Of a stretch of DNA of 64,000 nt, positions 50,914 to 62,735 are shown one piece after another. The DNA lies in the NCBI GenBank assembly GCA_948470475.1, contig OX419344.1, positions 25,367,225 through 25,431,224 of the forward strand, read 5' to 3'. Position 1 is the stretch's first letter. Every line of letters begins with the position of its first letter. The notes beneath the pieces are model-generated. The model made no database searches and had not been told where the DNA came from. It saw only the letters and a list, made by a program, of their open reading frames with translations. The translations under genes and the position numbers were made by a program. The stretch is from Galaxea fascicularis (lineage: Eukaryota > Cnidaria > Anthozoa > Scleractinia > Euphylliidae).

Positions 50914-51003
<90 letters not shown>

Positions 51004-53436
51004 AACAACATTTCAAGATATTGCCGAAGCTTTTCTTTGCTCGTCTCAAGATTATAAGTCACTCATGAAAAACATGATTGTTCGTACTTTGTCAAGAGCC
51101 TTTACTTTTGGTTAATTTCGATTCAGTTGTAACTTAAGTTCTTCTTTTGGCATGTTTTCTTTGTTTTCCAGACAAAGGACACAAGTCATGCCGTAAAGTA
51201 CACACCTGCTTGCAAACATATACCAAAGGTATAATACTCCTATCGAGCATCAAAGTGTCAACTAATTTCCCACTATAAATTACGAATACAGTTTCTAAAT
51301 CGTTTGCATGCATGTCATGATAAAAGTCTTTTGTTCGTCTGGATTCCCCATTTATTCGTTTATTTTTCACTCATCTTTCTCTTCGTTTATATTCCATGCA
51401 GAAAATCAGCTAAATTTCACCCTGGAGCGTAAAAGAGGTACTTTTTATTCAATAGTTTGAGTTAGAGCTCGAGATTTGTAGGCCTTCAAAGTAGTTGTGG
51501 GTACTCAAACTGAATAACAGTTGGACAATTCAAGAGTGAATTATCTTATTTTTGAGACATAATTTTTTATTGTTTTACCCAAAAAAGCGTTTTACCTCAA
51601 CATTGTTTAAGTGTGCAGTTTTGTATGTCTTCGTTATTGACTACGACTTATCTAGCAATTAGGCAACTGGTAATCTCGAGGTCTCTCTTACTGGCAAAAT
51701 CAGCGTACTGTAAGGACGTCTTACGTAAATCAAGTACATTTGGATTCCTTTTTTTACTGTTGACCAAACAAATAGAATGCACTTCCACAAAATTGTTTTA
51801 TCAAATGTTGTTGGTAGGTACAATTGGTAATTGAGTTTCGAGTCATAATTTAGGAAAACTCGCCGTCTGATCACAAAACGAATAACATTTCACTCGGTTC
51901 AACTACATATCGAAATGTCCCTATAAAATGTTCAACTCCTTTCTTAGCCAGGTATTTGCTGATGCAACATCCGTTTCATCTTTATATTAGCTTCCATCCA
52001 CGTCTATGGAGTTAACGCGGGCAAAGTTGAGGAGACGATTCAAGGTTGGAAGAAGCCGGGTGCAGGTTTGAAATTTTATCACGTACATTTGGGTGTCGCG
52101 TTTCTGTTTTTAAATACTCCCTTCGTGCTGAATATTTTACATGGTTCTTCCTGTTCTCCCCTCTACTTTTAAAGGCGGTCCGTCACAGGCTATCCTCTTA
52201 AAACGCAGTGGCATTATTTTAATTTTCAATAGAGCAATTTAGTTGTTCGCGCTGGCTTTGTCTAGTTTTGCTACGTTCTGTTTGCTTTTGTTTTGTGTCG
52301 CTGCGTTCGGGAGCTGATTCCTCTTGGCTTGTTAGCTCACTTGGTAGACCACTGCACCCGTATTGCGGAGTTCATGGGCTCGACTCCCGCAAAAGTCTGA
52401 TTTTTTTTCCCTCAGTTAGGCTTCATTTTCACTACTGCTCAAGCGGTGTTCATCACTGCGATGATCACTTACATCTTCATTCATTAATCCGCGGTTCAAA
52501 TATATGATTTTCATGTATTCACACTCGTTCTGTGATTGGTTGGCAAATCTCATGCCAGTTTCTCAATCAATAAGAACCAAAACAAACCTGCGACACGCAG
52601 TCCTCCCGTTTGGCGTGGTGGGCTACTTGTGTCCTCGGTGACCAGCCTGAGTAAATTCCTTGGTTTTTTGTTTTACCAACCGCTCTAAATGAAATGCTGC
52701 AATCATGCACCCTATTGGGGGGTATGTTTTCCACACTTTTAACATGTCTAGGAACATAGCAAAATAGGCTGCTCTCGGCTGTCCGTCTTTAAGTTAAGTC
52801 AAAGTTAGTGTGCCTTTTATCGTGACCAAACGTGTGGCAAAGTTTATATCAAATCTTGATCGACTTTAAAGGACACCGAAAGAACAGCCAAAGATAACGG
52901 CAATGAGATTCCCACGCTTTTTATAAGTTTCCCTCTAAAATTAACCACTAAGACATCACATGCACATAAAATTAAAAAATAGTGTTTTCGGGTAGGGGGA
53001 TGCTGCGTTAATCTTTGCTTTTTGTTTTCCAGGTTATTCCAAGAATATTACATGGACGGATAATGATAAAAGCCTGACTAAACACATGGTATTAAGCACA
53101 AGACAAGTCATTACAATTTCCCGCCAAGGCGGTTCTTACTTTGTTTATTGCAACCTACGGGTAGGGCTAAGATACCTCCAGGAAGTTTCCATAAAGAAGA
53201 ATCACGGCGGAAATGAAGAAACCATATTCTCACAGACTTTGAACAGTGGCAATGGAACTTACGATGTCAAATTATCCGGATTAGTTAGTGTTTTAAAGGG
53301 AACTAAACTATACGTCGAGATAAAACGTGACCCCCACAAAAACATCAACTCAGAAGACGAGAGACTGCTATTTCCCGATTTGTCCGATGATGATCATGTA
53401 AAAAACAACAACTTTGGAATGTATTTGGTCAGCTAA
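46510..53436 (+). CDS. TNF-6: divergent non-collagenous TNF-superfamily ligand, 293 aa
   Basis: Six exons: 46510-46785, 46915-46948, 51172-51228, 51402-51437, 51991-52065, 53033-53436; phases join and the frame is intact. Signal anchor about residues 19-40, then a heptad-rich stalk in exon 1 (leucines, Arg/Glu-rich, about residues 43-90) predicted to be a coiled coil, furin-type R-V-R-R at 95-98, and a Cys pair in exon 3 (S-C-R-K-V-H-T-C). There are no Gly-X-Y triplets. Exon 5 carries A-S-I-H-V-Y-G, matching the E-S-I-H-L-V-G strand A of its neighbours. The last exon has G-S-Y-F-V-Y-C-N-L-R-V and ends N-N-F-G-M-Y-L-V-S, the strand-C and strand-H signatures of a THD. The middle of the domain is diverged and has an acidic loop (L-S-D-D-D). 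A LINE and a (TTAC)n tract lie in intron 2 without breaking an exon. The small exons 3-4 are supported by phase and splice sites only. Confidence 0.78.
49520..50914 (+). mobile_element. 5'-truncated, frameshifted LINE (CR1/Jockey-like RT) in TNF-6 intron 2
   Basis: Three frames together cover an RT palm: D-Y-R-K-A-F-D-M-V-D-H, H-G-V-P-Q-G-S-I-L-G, L-Y-V-D-D-T-T-I. The C-terminal region has L-H-W-I-P-F, K-R-H-S-R-N-T-R-Y and S-R-L-W-S-N-V-P, ending at 50748. Shifts near 49840, 49990 and 50435 make it inactive. The 5' half (endonuclease) is missing. It ends in a (TTAC)n tail, typical of CR1-like elements. It lies in the same orientation as TNF-6. Confidence 0.85.
50915..51003 (+). repeat. (TTAC)n microsatellite, about 22 units
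   Basis: An almost uninterrupted tetranucleotide run directly at the 3' end of the LINE, most likely its expanded tail. It is likely length-polymorphic. Confidence 0.95.
52325..52535 (+). mobile_element. tRNA-derived SINE, copy 2 of the 15.5-kb family
   Basis: A box tagctcacttggtaga (52332-52347) and B box gggctcgactccc (52376-52388). They are followed by the same body as the 15.5-kb copy (cactactgctcaag and gatgatcacttacatcttca) and an AT-rich end. It lies in the last intron of TNF-6, in sense orientation. Confidence 0.75.
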
Positions 53437-54893
53437 GGTTACTTATCGTACTGACAGCCGTGTATGTACTGATCCTAGAACCTTCGCTCATACGACTGTG
53501 GGCGAACTTATGACGTCACCAACAAACTTGCCGACTGCCTACTACGTTATTTCCCCACGTACGGAGGATTAAATGTCCTAGCGAACTTAATTGTAATTAA
53601 GTGGACCGTCGACTAAACCAAGGTCGAAACTAGTTGCAAAAATTTGCATAAGTTAAACTTTATCATCAAAATCAAACAACAAACAATTTCAGCGTGTCAG
53701 GACTTCTATAAAAAGTTAATAGATTCTCCAATCTTTACCGGTAGCTAAGAATACTAGAGGTCTTAACCGCCACTACAGAGCATAAACTGAAACAGCTATT
53801 TACCCTGACGTCACTCCGGCGACCATATGAGGTATCTCAAAGTGCAACGTGATCACGTGATGTACAAACGTGAACATTATATGTGGGAATTAACGACTCA
53901 AAAAATTCGTGCGACGATGCTGATTTCTAAAAATGTTGATTAATTGGAGAGACCAATAATCCCTGTAAAATGGATTATTTAAATGAAAGCTTTCTGCACA
54001 GAACTATCAATGAAATGACTGTTGAGGTGTCTGATAATGCATGTGGAACAGTTATTCAAAATACTGATTGCTTGGTCTTACGTAAAAACGATCTTCCTTA
54101 ACCTGTCACACCCTGAACGTTTTGTCCTCTTTGTAACCGGTTTTTACTTAGTTTCACTGACTCGCATTGTTCCTATGTTTTGTTTAAACCTTAACATATA
54201 GAATCAAGATGCATATTCTCCCCACTAATCTCCGTATTTCCTCGTAATCCCAGATGGGAGAATTTCTTTAAATGCCAACATGATTTCTCCTTGGTGACCA
54301 TGTCGTGTCATGTCCCAAATGTTTGATAAAAAAACTACATTGTCAGGAGAAAACAGATACTTGTGATCATTAAGGATTAACACAATTCCTGAAATCCGTT
54401 TACCTAGACTGTTTTTACTGTTATTTCCACTTAAAGTAGCAATAGACAACTTTCAAATGTAAAATAAGTAGATGTAATTATCTAGATGTTTCTCAAATAC
54501 CTTGTAAACTAAACTTTTGACGTATGATGATCTGTCACAAAAAGGTTCATGTAGTTATGTGAATAACAAAGGTTGTAAATAAAAAGAGGGGCCAATGTGA
54601 TTTTACAAGGACCAGGAAAATGTTAATGAATGGATTTTTAAACCCTACTCAATTTTCTAGAAGAAATACGTTTTCGAAGATACACTTTTTCTTTTCCTTT
54701 TGTAATTATTTCAACACCATAATCATTGGAAAATCAAGTTTAGGATAAAAAAGTTGTTTATAGTGGCATGAACGATGTGAAAATTAAAGACCCTGGGACC
54801 AAAATTATTTGTTTTGTTTTTTTAAGTATTCGTTGTGCATGTTGTAAGATAAGCAAGACAAATGGGTAATTCAGAACGATTAATTCATTATTT
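53437..54893. other. Convergent intergenic region between TNF-6 and arylsulfatase A
   Basis: 1.45 kb between two genes that point toward each other, so it holds both 3' untranslated regions. A candidate plus-strand AATAAA is at 54578-54583, distant from the TNF-6 stop. No other feature recognised. Confidence 0.35.
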
Positions 54894-54899
54894 TTTATT
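54894..54899 (-). terminator. Candidate poly(A) signal of arylsulfatase A
   Basis: AATAAA on the minus strand (tttatt on plus), about 38 bases after the stop codon. Confidence 0.5.
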
Positions 54900-54936
54900 C
54901 TCTGCCTTTACATGAAAAGATTTTGAAAAAGTGGTT

Positions 54937-57900
54937 TTAAACTGCATCCACTGTTTTGACACTACTCCTCCATGGGCCCCAATATCCTTTTTCACTTGCC
55001 ACTTTCATTGCCTCAGGGTCAGCAGGTTTATTTCCAGGGGGTACAAGCCCCTTCATGTAATACTGAACTCTATCCTGTAGCTCTCTTACCATATCTGGGA
55101 GCTTCATGCTGAGGTCAGTACGCTCATCTGGGTCAGCAGTAATGTTGTAAAGGGCAACCTTTATACTGTCACCAAAGTTCTGTTGATATATTTTAAAGTA
55201 GTGAACAGTAACAAATTGCGGATCACATTATAGGTTAGTAAGTACAAAAAATTATATACTGAGCTCTAACTGAACAGAGCCATTCTGGAGAAGAAGGCAT
55301 AAGTTGTTATTTGCTGGAACATTTTACAAATAGGACTTTACTTCCTTCAACCCAACCGCTGTCCTCACACTCTACACAAGCAAGATTTTAAAAAACACAA
55401 AATTCTCAAGAAAATAATCCTCTAATCCAGACTGATCATCATGGATCTTTCTCCTACCACTTACTTCAACCTAATTACTGGAATACACTGCCCATGCCCT
55501 TCATAGCTGCATGTATCTAGTAAATCTACCAAATAAGTATTAGTGGCTTGTACTTGCAGAAGTTCTTGGAAGTACAAATATCTACCTTGTCAACCTGCTC
55601 TGTAAAGCCCTGGGATAATTCTGGTGGTTTGTACCATGTTAGATTAGGTACATTCATCAACAGCTTCATGTCACCAACACGAATTGCAATCCCCTCATAC
55701 TCTTCAGCAGTATTGGAGCTTGGGGCCAAGTCAATGTTGTGTAGGATTTCTGTTCTGGGTGAGGCAGCACCCTCAGAAATGCTGTGCCATATGTTGAAAC
55801 CATCCAAAGGTGGAACAGAATAATCCTCCTTGACACCTTAGGGAATTGCAGCCACAGAGTTCAGTTACAAAAGTTTTGTGTGAAGGGTATCATACTATCA
55901 AATGAATACAATGTAATGATCCTCGCCATTGTGAGAACAACTTATGCAATATCATAAGGATGCCAGAAAAAATACTTATGCCTCATACCTAAAACAACAC
56001 AGCAACAATATTTTTAATTTAACAAAAATTATTTTATTAAAATAATTCAATAGTTTGCAGGTCAGCACAACGTGCAGGTACCTTAAGGAAACTTGGTAGA
56101 ATTTTTTCATTTTTTGCGGTAACAACTAAGATCAATTATTGGCTGTGTATATAGTCCAACTTTCAAAACATTTTGTTGGAAGGAAAAGAATTAAGAAAGC
56201 AATAATCAAAAAGTAGTTTTATTCTTAATCTGCCCTACAGAATTTTTTAAACTGAAATATTTTGAAGATCATTCCAGGTAACATAATTTATAATATAGAA
56301 GTCTGAGAAGATTTCACTGACCTGTTTTTTAAATAAGACTAAGATGAGATTTTGGTTTTAGGGACTCAACTGAATGTCTCATGTGATTGCCATGGTAACA
56401 GGTTTTCTGAGATAAATATAATGTAAAGAATCTATGCTGTTTCTTTTATTTCTGTGCCAAATTTCATAGTACTAAGACGAACCAAACAGAATTCAGAAAA
56501 GAATTTGTAGAACTTGTCTTGGGAAAATGAAAACTACTGTGAACCACCTTAAGCTAGTTGAGGTGGGTTGTGCTTACAAGTAACACAGTAATAAGACAAA
56601 CAAAAAGTAACCTTGAGAGAGAAATTAGCAAAAATACCTGCTAGATGGAGGAGGGTTGGGTACCAGTCTGTTACATGAAGGAGCTCCTTGCACCTGATTC
56701 CAGTCTTCTGCAGCATTTTTCCATGAACAAAACCAACACCCCTAACTCCTCCCTCCCAGAGACTGGCCTTGTGTCCACGTAAGGGCCAGTTGTATCCACC
56801 CGCAACAGGAATGCCACCATTATCAGTGGAGACAATCAAGAAAGTGTTGTTCCATAGACTGCAAGAGAAATGGACTTTCTTAATGGGTTAGCTAATGGTG
56901 TACAAAAACCTACTGGTACGCTCAGATTTGGGTTTCAGCATTGAGAGTGGAGGGGTTTGAAAAGCCCATAAAGGTTTACTCAGAGATGAGTGTCATGATG
57001 GTGAAAATGTGTTCCAAAAAGTCTAATGCCCAGAATGATTCCCAAAAAAGGTGACTATAAATAAACAAAATGTGAATACGTTATTGTGAGCCCCCTTGAT
57101 AAGCCTAGGTACTTTTGGGGCAAACAATGATTAATATGTTTAAATATAAAAAATATATATATATTATATATGTTGAGAGGTCAAGTTAACATAATCATTT
57201 CTTTAGTCCTTGTGCATTTGCCATAAAGTCTATCAGAAATTTTCCAACCCAAATAAGTCCACTGGCCAAATTTGTAATCTCTTCTAAAACAATCAAAACA
57301 AAATCCCAAAATAGTCTAACACCTTGCCATCACTAATGTCCTGGAGTCTTCCCCTGGATGATAACTTTTATGAGTAGCCTTCTTGACCAGGGTATGCCAC
57401 CATTTGAATGAGGGAGGGGTCAGTAACCACTTGACCAAGTCCCACCCTTTTTACCTGCAATCCCCCTCCTGTTCCAAAGGGTGTTTTCTTGGATGAAAGG
57501 TATTCAGCTGTTGTGAGTACTCACCCAGCCTGCTTCATAGCTTGTGTGACATTCCCTATTGCTTCATCCACAATATCAACCATTGCAGCATAATGTCTTC
57601 TTGTATGATCCTCAATGAATTGGTATTTGTCAATGTATTCTTGAGGTGCTTGTGTTGGATCATGGACATTTTGAAATGGTAGGTACAAAAACAAGGGTTG
57701 TGAGGCATTGTGGGATAGAATAACATTCTGTGCTTGCTGTTGAAAAAAAAAAAAGAAAAGAAAAGTAAATTGATGCTACATTTTTTTCCAATTCTGAATA
57801 AATTCCTGCTGTAACCTGTACGCTAAAACTAAATGGGCCAAATTACCTCAGCATAAAGCCTGGCTGAATAAACTCCACCCTTATCATTGACAGGTTCTTT

Positions 57901-60900
57901 GTTATCATGGAGATCAACAATGCCATCTCTGTCATGTTTAAAGTGATCTTCAGCTCCAGTGTAAAAGCCGTAAAATGAATCAAAGCCACGGTATGTAGGT
58001 GTATATGGCCACTCAAAGAAACCCAAATGCCATTTTCCAACCATATGAGTTGAATATCCTGACATGATATAATAATAAATGGCATCAGCAACAGCTTTAT
58101 TTATCCCTCATTTTTTTAATCACAGTCACAAATAGCAAAAATATAATAATGAAATAAGGGTAACTGACAACCTGAAATAACCTGAAGTAATTTAAAATAC
58201 CACGATGATACTTAATTATATAGTTATATATATTACAATTCATGGCTGGTCAGCTTTCTTGAAATTGTTTTTTTTTTTTGTATGCTCTTTATTTACATAA
58301 AATAGTGTAACACATTTACCCACATCAGGATGGAGCATTTCCACCCAATACCAACTTACAAAAACAAAGTCACATTAATGATGGCACTCAGTAAGTAACA
58401 TCTGAATTCTGAAGTCACTAATTGAATGGGGGAGTGCATCAGACCAACACCAGCAGTCCACTCGTGCTCAAGTACCTCTGGCACATTTTGGTAGGGGTGT
58501 CTCTCTTCAGAGCCACAACACAGGGAAAAGTCTTGACTGTCTTGATTTTAGTTAAGTTATTAGTGACAGAACTTTTACGCAGTGTTTCAATCCATATTAC
58601 AACATGTTTTGGTTTATTAGTGACTGCTCATCAGATGGACCACTTCATTAAAACTTCATTTTCAATCTACGCCAGCTAAGTGGACCAGGGAGGTATGGGG
58701 GATGGTGTGGATGCACCTGTCCCAACCCTACATCCATACAATTTATTGATCTTAATAACATTTAAAATACCAAAATAATGCATTCAAAACAGAACTGATT
58801 CCCAATATCAGCTAACTATAATAATTAAAACTAAACTGCATTAATGCAAACTTAAGGATAACTGTAACAATTTATATTGTGGAATGTTAATGTGTTTCTT
58901 AAAATAAATTTCACAAGCAGTCTGCGCAGTGATATTAGGACAGGCAACGTTTTTATTGTGGGAGGGAGGAGAGAGGTCCTTTGCCTGCCTAGGTGACAGA
59001 ACCAAATCGCACACTGTTACAAGACATTACTGGAAGACTGACAATAGATAATACAGTATTTTTGTAACAAGCTGCATACCAACTTCCTTGAGTTTTTGGG
59101 GCAAAGTAGTGAAACTAAGCGGTAATCCATATGGCCTGTCAGGACGTATTACTCCATGTTGCAAGCCTGATAACAAAATTGTGATATCCATAAATGAAAG
59201 ATAGCACAGCAGAATTGCGACAAAAACTTTACAGTGCTGTAACATGAGCCCAGTAAATAATCATTTCAGGAGGTATTGTTTAAAGAGGCTGGAAAGGGCT
59301 TTTAGCTGCACACGCATGCAATCTACACATGCCATAACTAATGTGCACATGTTAGCTGAATGAATCAAAATCAAGCACACCAGAAGTTAAATGCTACATA
59401 AAATCGCGTGAACTGAAATTTTGCTCGGTGACCCATCTTGATTTTTTGCATGCACGTACCATTCACGATGGCACTTTAAATATAGAAGTTTCGGGGAAAA
59501 TTATCAAGTAGAATTTTCTGTAAGCCATAAAATGCGTTTTATATATCTATATATATAAATTCTACTAGATAATTGTTTTCATACTGTCTGAAAAGTTTAA
59601 GAATTTAGGGAGCTTTCCAACAAAGAAATAAGAACGGTAGGTCACCGAATTAGTTTTTCAGATAATTTACAAAAACTGACATTTAGAGGACTTTTTTTGT
59701 GGACCAGGGGCGTTGCCATGGTAACTGATATGACGTTATAATCACCCTTAAAATATAGCCCAACATTAGAGTTCCAAGGAGACATATAGTTTGCCCATAC
59801 TATTAAATATCCTTCTTTGTAATCTTTCATCGTTTCGCAAACACTACATCAACGAAAAACCCTTTCGAGCCTCCTTAAGCACAGGTAAACTAACAGTAAT
59901 CATTAGTACATGTTTTTGATGAAAGTAGACTGCGATCTCTTTTGCTCTAAAATCTGGAAGGAACGCGATATACGAGCGGGGAATCGAAACTACCGGCTCG
60001 CGGATTCCCCGCTCGAAAATCGCGTTCGTTCCGGAGATTTTAGAGCAAAAGAGAGACTGCTCAGTCGCAGTCTATGATGCAAGACCATGCAAGTTGTTGG
60101 GTTGCATTTTTGCTATGGAGGATTTTGATTGTGATGGTGGGTTTACCTGCGTAAGGTTATGTCACTATAGCGGATAGCTCTTGGGCAGGCACGAAAACCA
60201 TATCGGATAGGGTTTTTGTTCACACATAAAACGTTGATTTCGGGGCGATCTCTGCAACGGGCGAAGCGCCGATCTTTTTAAAAATCGTCGCGACTTGTTC
60301 GAGTCCTCGGCTGTTTCTGTTCTCACCTAGCCTGCGTGACCAGACGCCTTTTTCGGCTCTTGTTTCACACGCCGAAAAAGGCGTCTGGTCACGCAAATAA
60401 CCGCGCGTAAACGTGAAAGTAGAGAGAGGTTCATTCAACTTTTAGATTTCATATTGCACGCCATCACGCGGCCAATGGCCCAGTGGCCCGTTTCTCGAAA
60501 GTCCCGGTAACTTAACGGGCCCACAAACCATATTTTGAACTCCAAATCTCAATAAAAGTAGGGAATGATCTGACCTCTAATGAAGTCCATTTTGTTTCTT
60601 TAGCTGATAACTTTACTGTATGATTTTCAATAATTTTGAAACTCCCATATGGAATGAAAAACAAAACTGCTTAACGGGCCCGGTAATTACCGGGAGCTTC
60701 GAGAAACAGCCCCCTGCACGCTCGAGATCTCGTCAAGTTCTGCCATACATCTACAGACTAAATGATAGCCCTGCATAGAGTCTTTAACTGTAGGCTTAAC
60801 GATTTGTTGCATGGTTCCAATCGTGATGAGTCAGATAGTGTATAGTTTAAATCTAGTCTAGTTTTAATTTTTAAAAAAGTTCTGTTCTTGATAAAAAGTT

Positions 60901-61229
60901 TATTCTTCGAGGAGTTTCGACTTTTCTCTGCGGTAACAAAATGCAATAAAAAGACTCAGTCACAGACCTGTGTGTATGGGGTACCTGCCCGATAAAAGTG
61001 CGCTCCTTGTCGGTGAACAAATCGATTGAACATAGTAGTTGTCCAAGATCACTCCTTCAGACGCAAGTTTATCCATGTTTGGAGTTTGAATTTTTGCGCC
61101 ATGGAATCCGACATCGCTCCAGCCAAAGTCATCTATTACGACCAGCAAAATATTCGAAGGAGCACAGCTGACTTGCAGAGCAAACAACACATACAGAGCA
61201 GCGAAACGTGGCAAGTAACTGAAATGCAT
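54937..61229 (-). CDS. Arylsulfatase B/I/J-like sulfatase (arylsulfatase A gene of this window), 495 aa
   Basis: Seven minus-strand exons: 60968-61229, 59080-59166, 57847-58058, 57525-57736, 56638-56858, 55586-55836, 54937-55179; phases join to an intact frame. Signal peptide about residues 1-22, metal-binding D-D at 33-34, and the formylglycine motif C-S-P-T-R (Cys71, Arg75) followed by S-G-R-Y-P-I-H-T-G. Further hallmarks: V-G-K-W-H-L-G (123-129, catalytic Lys and His), S-T-D-N-G-G (268-273) and W-P-L-R-G-H-K. The string [14 protein letters not shown] and the ending W-G-P-W place it with arylsulfatases B, I and J, which hydrolyse sulfate esters, including GalNAc-4-sulfate in the case of ARSB. 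It should be lysosomal or secreted. Length fits the family (ARSB about 530). All catalytic residues I checked are present. The substrate cannot be set from sequence. Confidence 0.93.
59425..59655. repeat. Possible inverted-repeat element in arylsulfatase A intron 1
   Basis: Outer ctcggtgaccc and taggtcaccga ends, and an inner inverted pair (aattatcaagtagaatttt against aaattctactagataatt), are arranged symmetrically around an AT-rich centre. The match is partial, so the call is tentative. Confidence 0.4.
59927..60073. repeat. Foldback element, about 60-bp imperfect arms
   Basis: In arylsulfatase A intron 1. The left arm agactgcgatctcttttgct and onward to gcggggaatc is matched in reverse complement by 60003-60073. 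The whole segment is close to one palindrome with a short centre. It is likely a MITE or foldback. Confidence 0.75.
60334..60394. repeat. Perfect 24-bp hairpin
   Basis: The arms 60334-60357 and 60371-60394 are perfect reverse complements with a 13-base loop. Part of the arylsulfatase A intron 1; probably a transposon remnant. Confidence 0.85.
60485..60713. mobile_element. MITE with long imperfect TIRs
   Basis: The left end ggcccgtttctcgaaagtcc and following cggtaacttaacgggccc are matched in reverse by gggcccggtaattaccggg and cttcgagaaacagcccc at the right end. Internal sequence is AT-rich and non-coding. Lies in arylsulfatase A intron 1. Confidence 0.75.
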
Positions 61230-62329
61230 TTTTGGCCACTCGAAGGGGCTTGCAGTTTTGTGTTGAAGAATGAAGTCACTTGTTTTTCATGTGATCGTAG
61301 AGGTTAGTTAAATATTTACCGATGACCGATGTAACCAATTAACGAACGAGAATAATCCTGGCGAACTGACCTGACTGACCTTACGTGCCACAATGAATAA
61401 GATTCCGCGTAGAGACAGGGGGTGGGGGCTTGGTTACTCGGACACACCCAGTTTTCGGAGATCTCGGCACCTCTCTCACCAACTTATTTACTTTCACTGC
61501 TGACATACTGCCTTTTTCACTCGAGAGGGATATAAAACCTGAGCAGAACGACTCGGTAGATAGGGATCAGGAAGTATACAACGCCGAGAACATTTCAGTA
61601 AACAAACTTCTTAAACTTTTTTTTTGCTTTGTCCCTACTGTTCTCTCGTGCCACAGCTTAGGAACCCGCTGTCGATGCAGTTTTTGTTTGTTTGTTTTTT
61701 TCTGTATAAAAGGAGCTGATCCTGTCAGTAAGAGTTGGAGCGAGATATTTATTATGTTTGGTGGTCATAAAGTTCTCTACATCTACATCACCGTGTCCAT
61801 AGCGGACACATGAACTGAGCATCAAACATACTGCTTTACTGAGCGAAGACCTTACTCCATTAAATTACATTCTAAGCTATATGTAAAACTCTTAGCCCCC
61901 ATCCTTTTCAGTCGTTAATTTTAAGCCATCAACTTTGCCTGCCTCAAACATCTCTTTCTTTCTTCATACTTAACTAACGTGGGGAGTGATTGCCCAAATC
62001 TCCCGAGCCAGAGGCTCATGTTAAATACGCTCGATAAAAGGATAACTAAAAAAAGATAAGAAAATTTGTATATGCTTATCTAGATCTTCACAATAGCATC
62101 AACATTAGAAAGATAGACATTCACTTTGTCTTCTTTTATTGCGTTTATCTGAACAGTGTGAATCCATAAAGACTTATAAAAGACAGGGCTCCTGTAAAAG
62201 ACTAAAGAACCACTCAAACACACCTTTATTGTAAAACGTGAAAGTAATTAAGAAAAGGTACATGCATCATTCAAACTGATAACTGAAGGTACCCTATTTT
62301 GTACTTACAGTGTACGGCCCCTTGTAAAA
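61230..62329. other. Upstream region of arylsulfatase A
   Basis: 1.1 kb holding the presumed promoter and 5' leader of arylsulfatase A. The plus-strand open frame at 61430-61813 has no recognisable domain or splice context. No regulatory element could be assigned. Confidence 0.3.
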
Positions 62330-62735
62330 GCACTTCTTAAGGCCCCATCTATAGAAGATAGAAGGGTCCCCTGCCCACCCGATCTACCCCGGGCTAGCCA
62401 ACTTTTCCTACATTTCCTTACAAAGCGCAACGAACCGTCCTCATCAGAAACAAAACGTTGGCTCGGATGGAAGGCTGACCCGCCTGGCAGGGTCACCCTT
62501 TGGCGATTGTAGGGTTACCATCTCTTTTTACATATAAACACTTGGCTCCCCTACCCAGGTGAACTCGGTCAAAGGTACATACACAGAACATGCCCAAGCG
62601 CTGTTGTCATTCCGAAACAGCTCTTGACTCGGTTAAGCGGGGCAACTTCATTCTCATATAAACGCTCGTTAAAGCTGACTCGGCTAAGAGAGTACCGAAC
62701 CCTCTTACTAGAGATAACATTTCTCCATATAAACG
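62330..62735. repeat. Repeat copy 2 of the 6.45-kb family (longer version)
   Basis: Shares agaagggtc...cctgcccacccg, agccaactttt, acatttccttacaaa and tccatataaac segments, in the same order, with 6448-6656. It extends further and ends in ttctccatataaacgaggcc. The open frames here come from the repeat. Confidence 0.6.

Noticed and set aside
50915..51003. A direct-repeat array of CRISPR type
   Set aside because: It is a continuous tetranucleotide microsatellite without spacers, at a LINE tail in a eukaryotic intron.
52329..52395. A tRNA gene in the last TNF-6 intron
   Set aside because: The downstream body is shared with the 15.5-kb copy, so it is a tRNA-derived SINE and not a tRNA gene.
61430..61813. 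127-codon open frame upstream of arylsulfatase A
   Set aside because: No domain, no neighbouring exons and partly low-complexity T-rich; likely chance.
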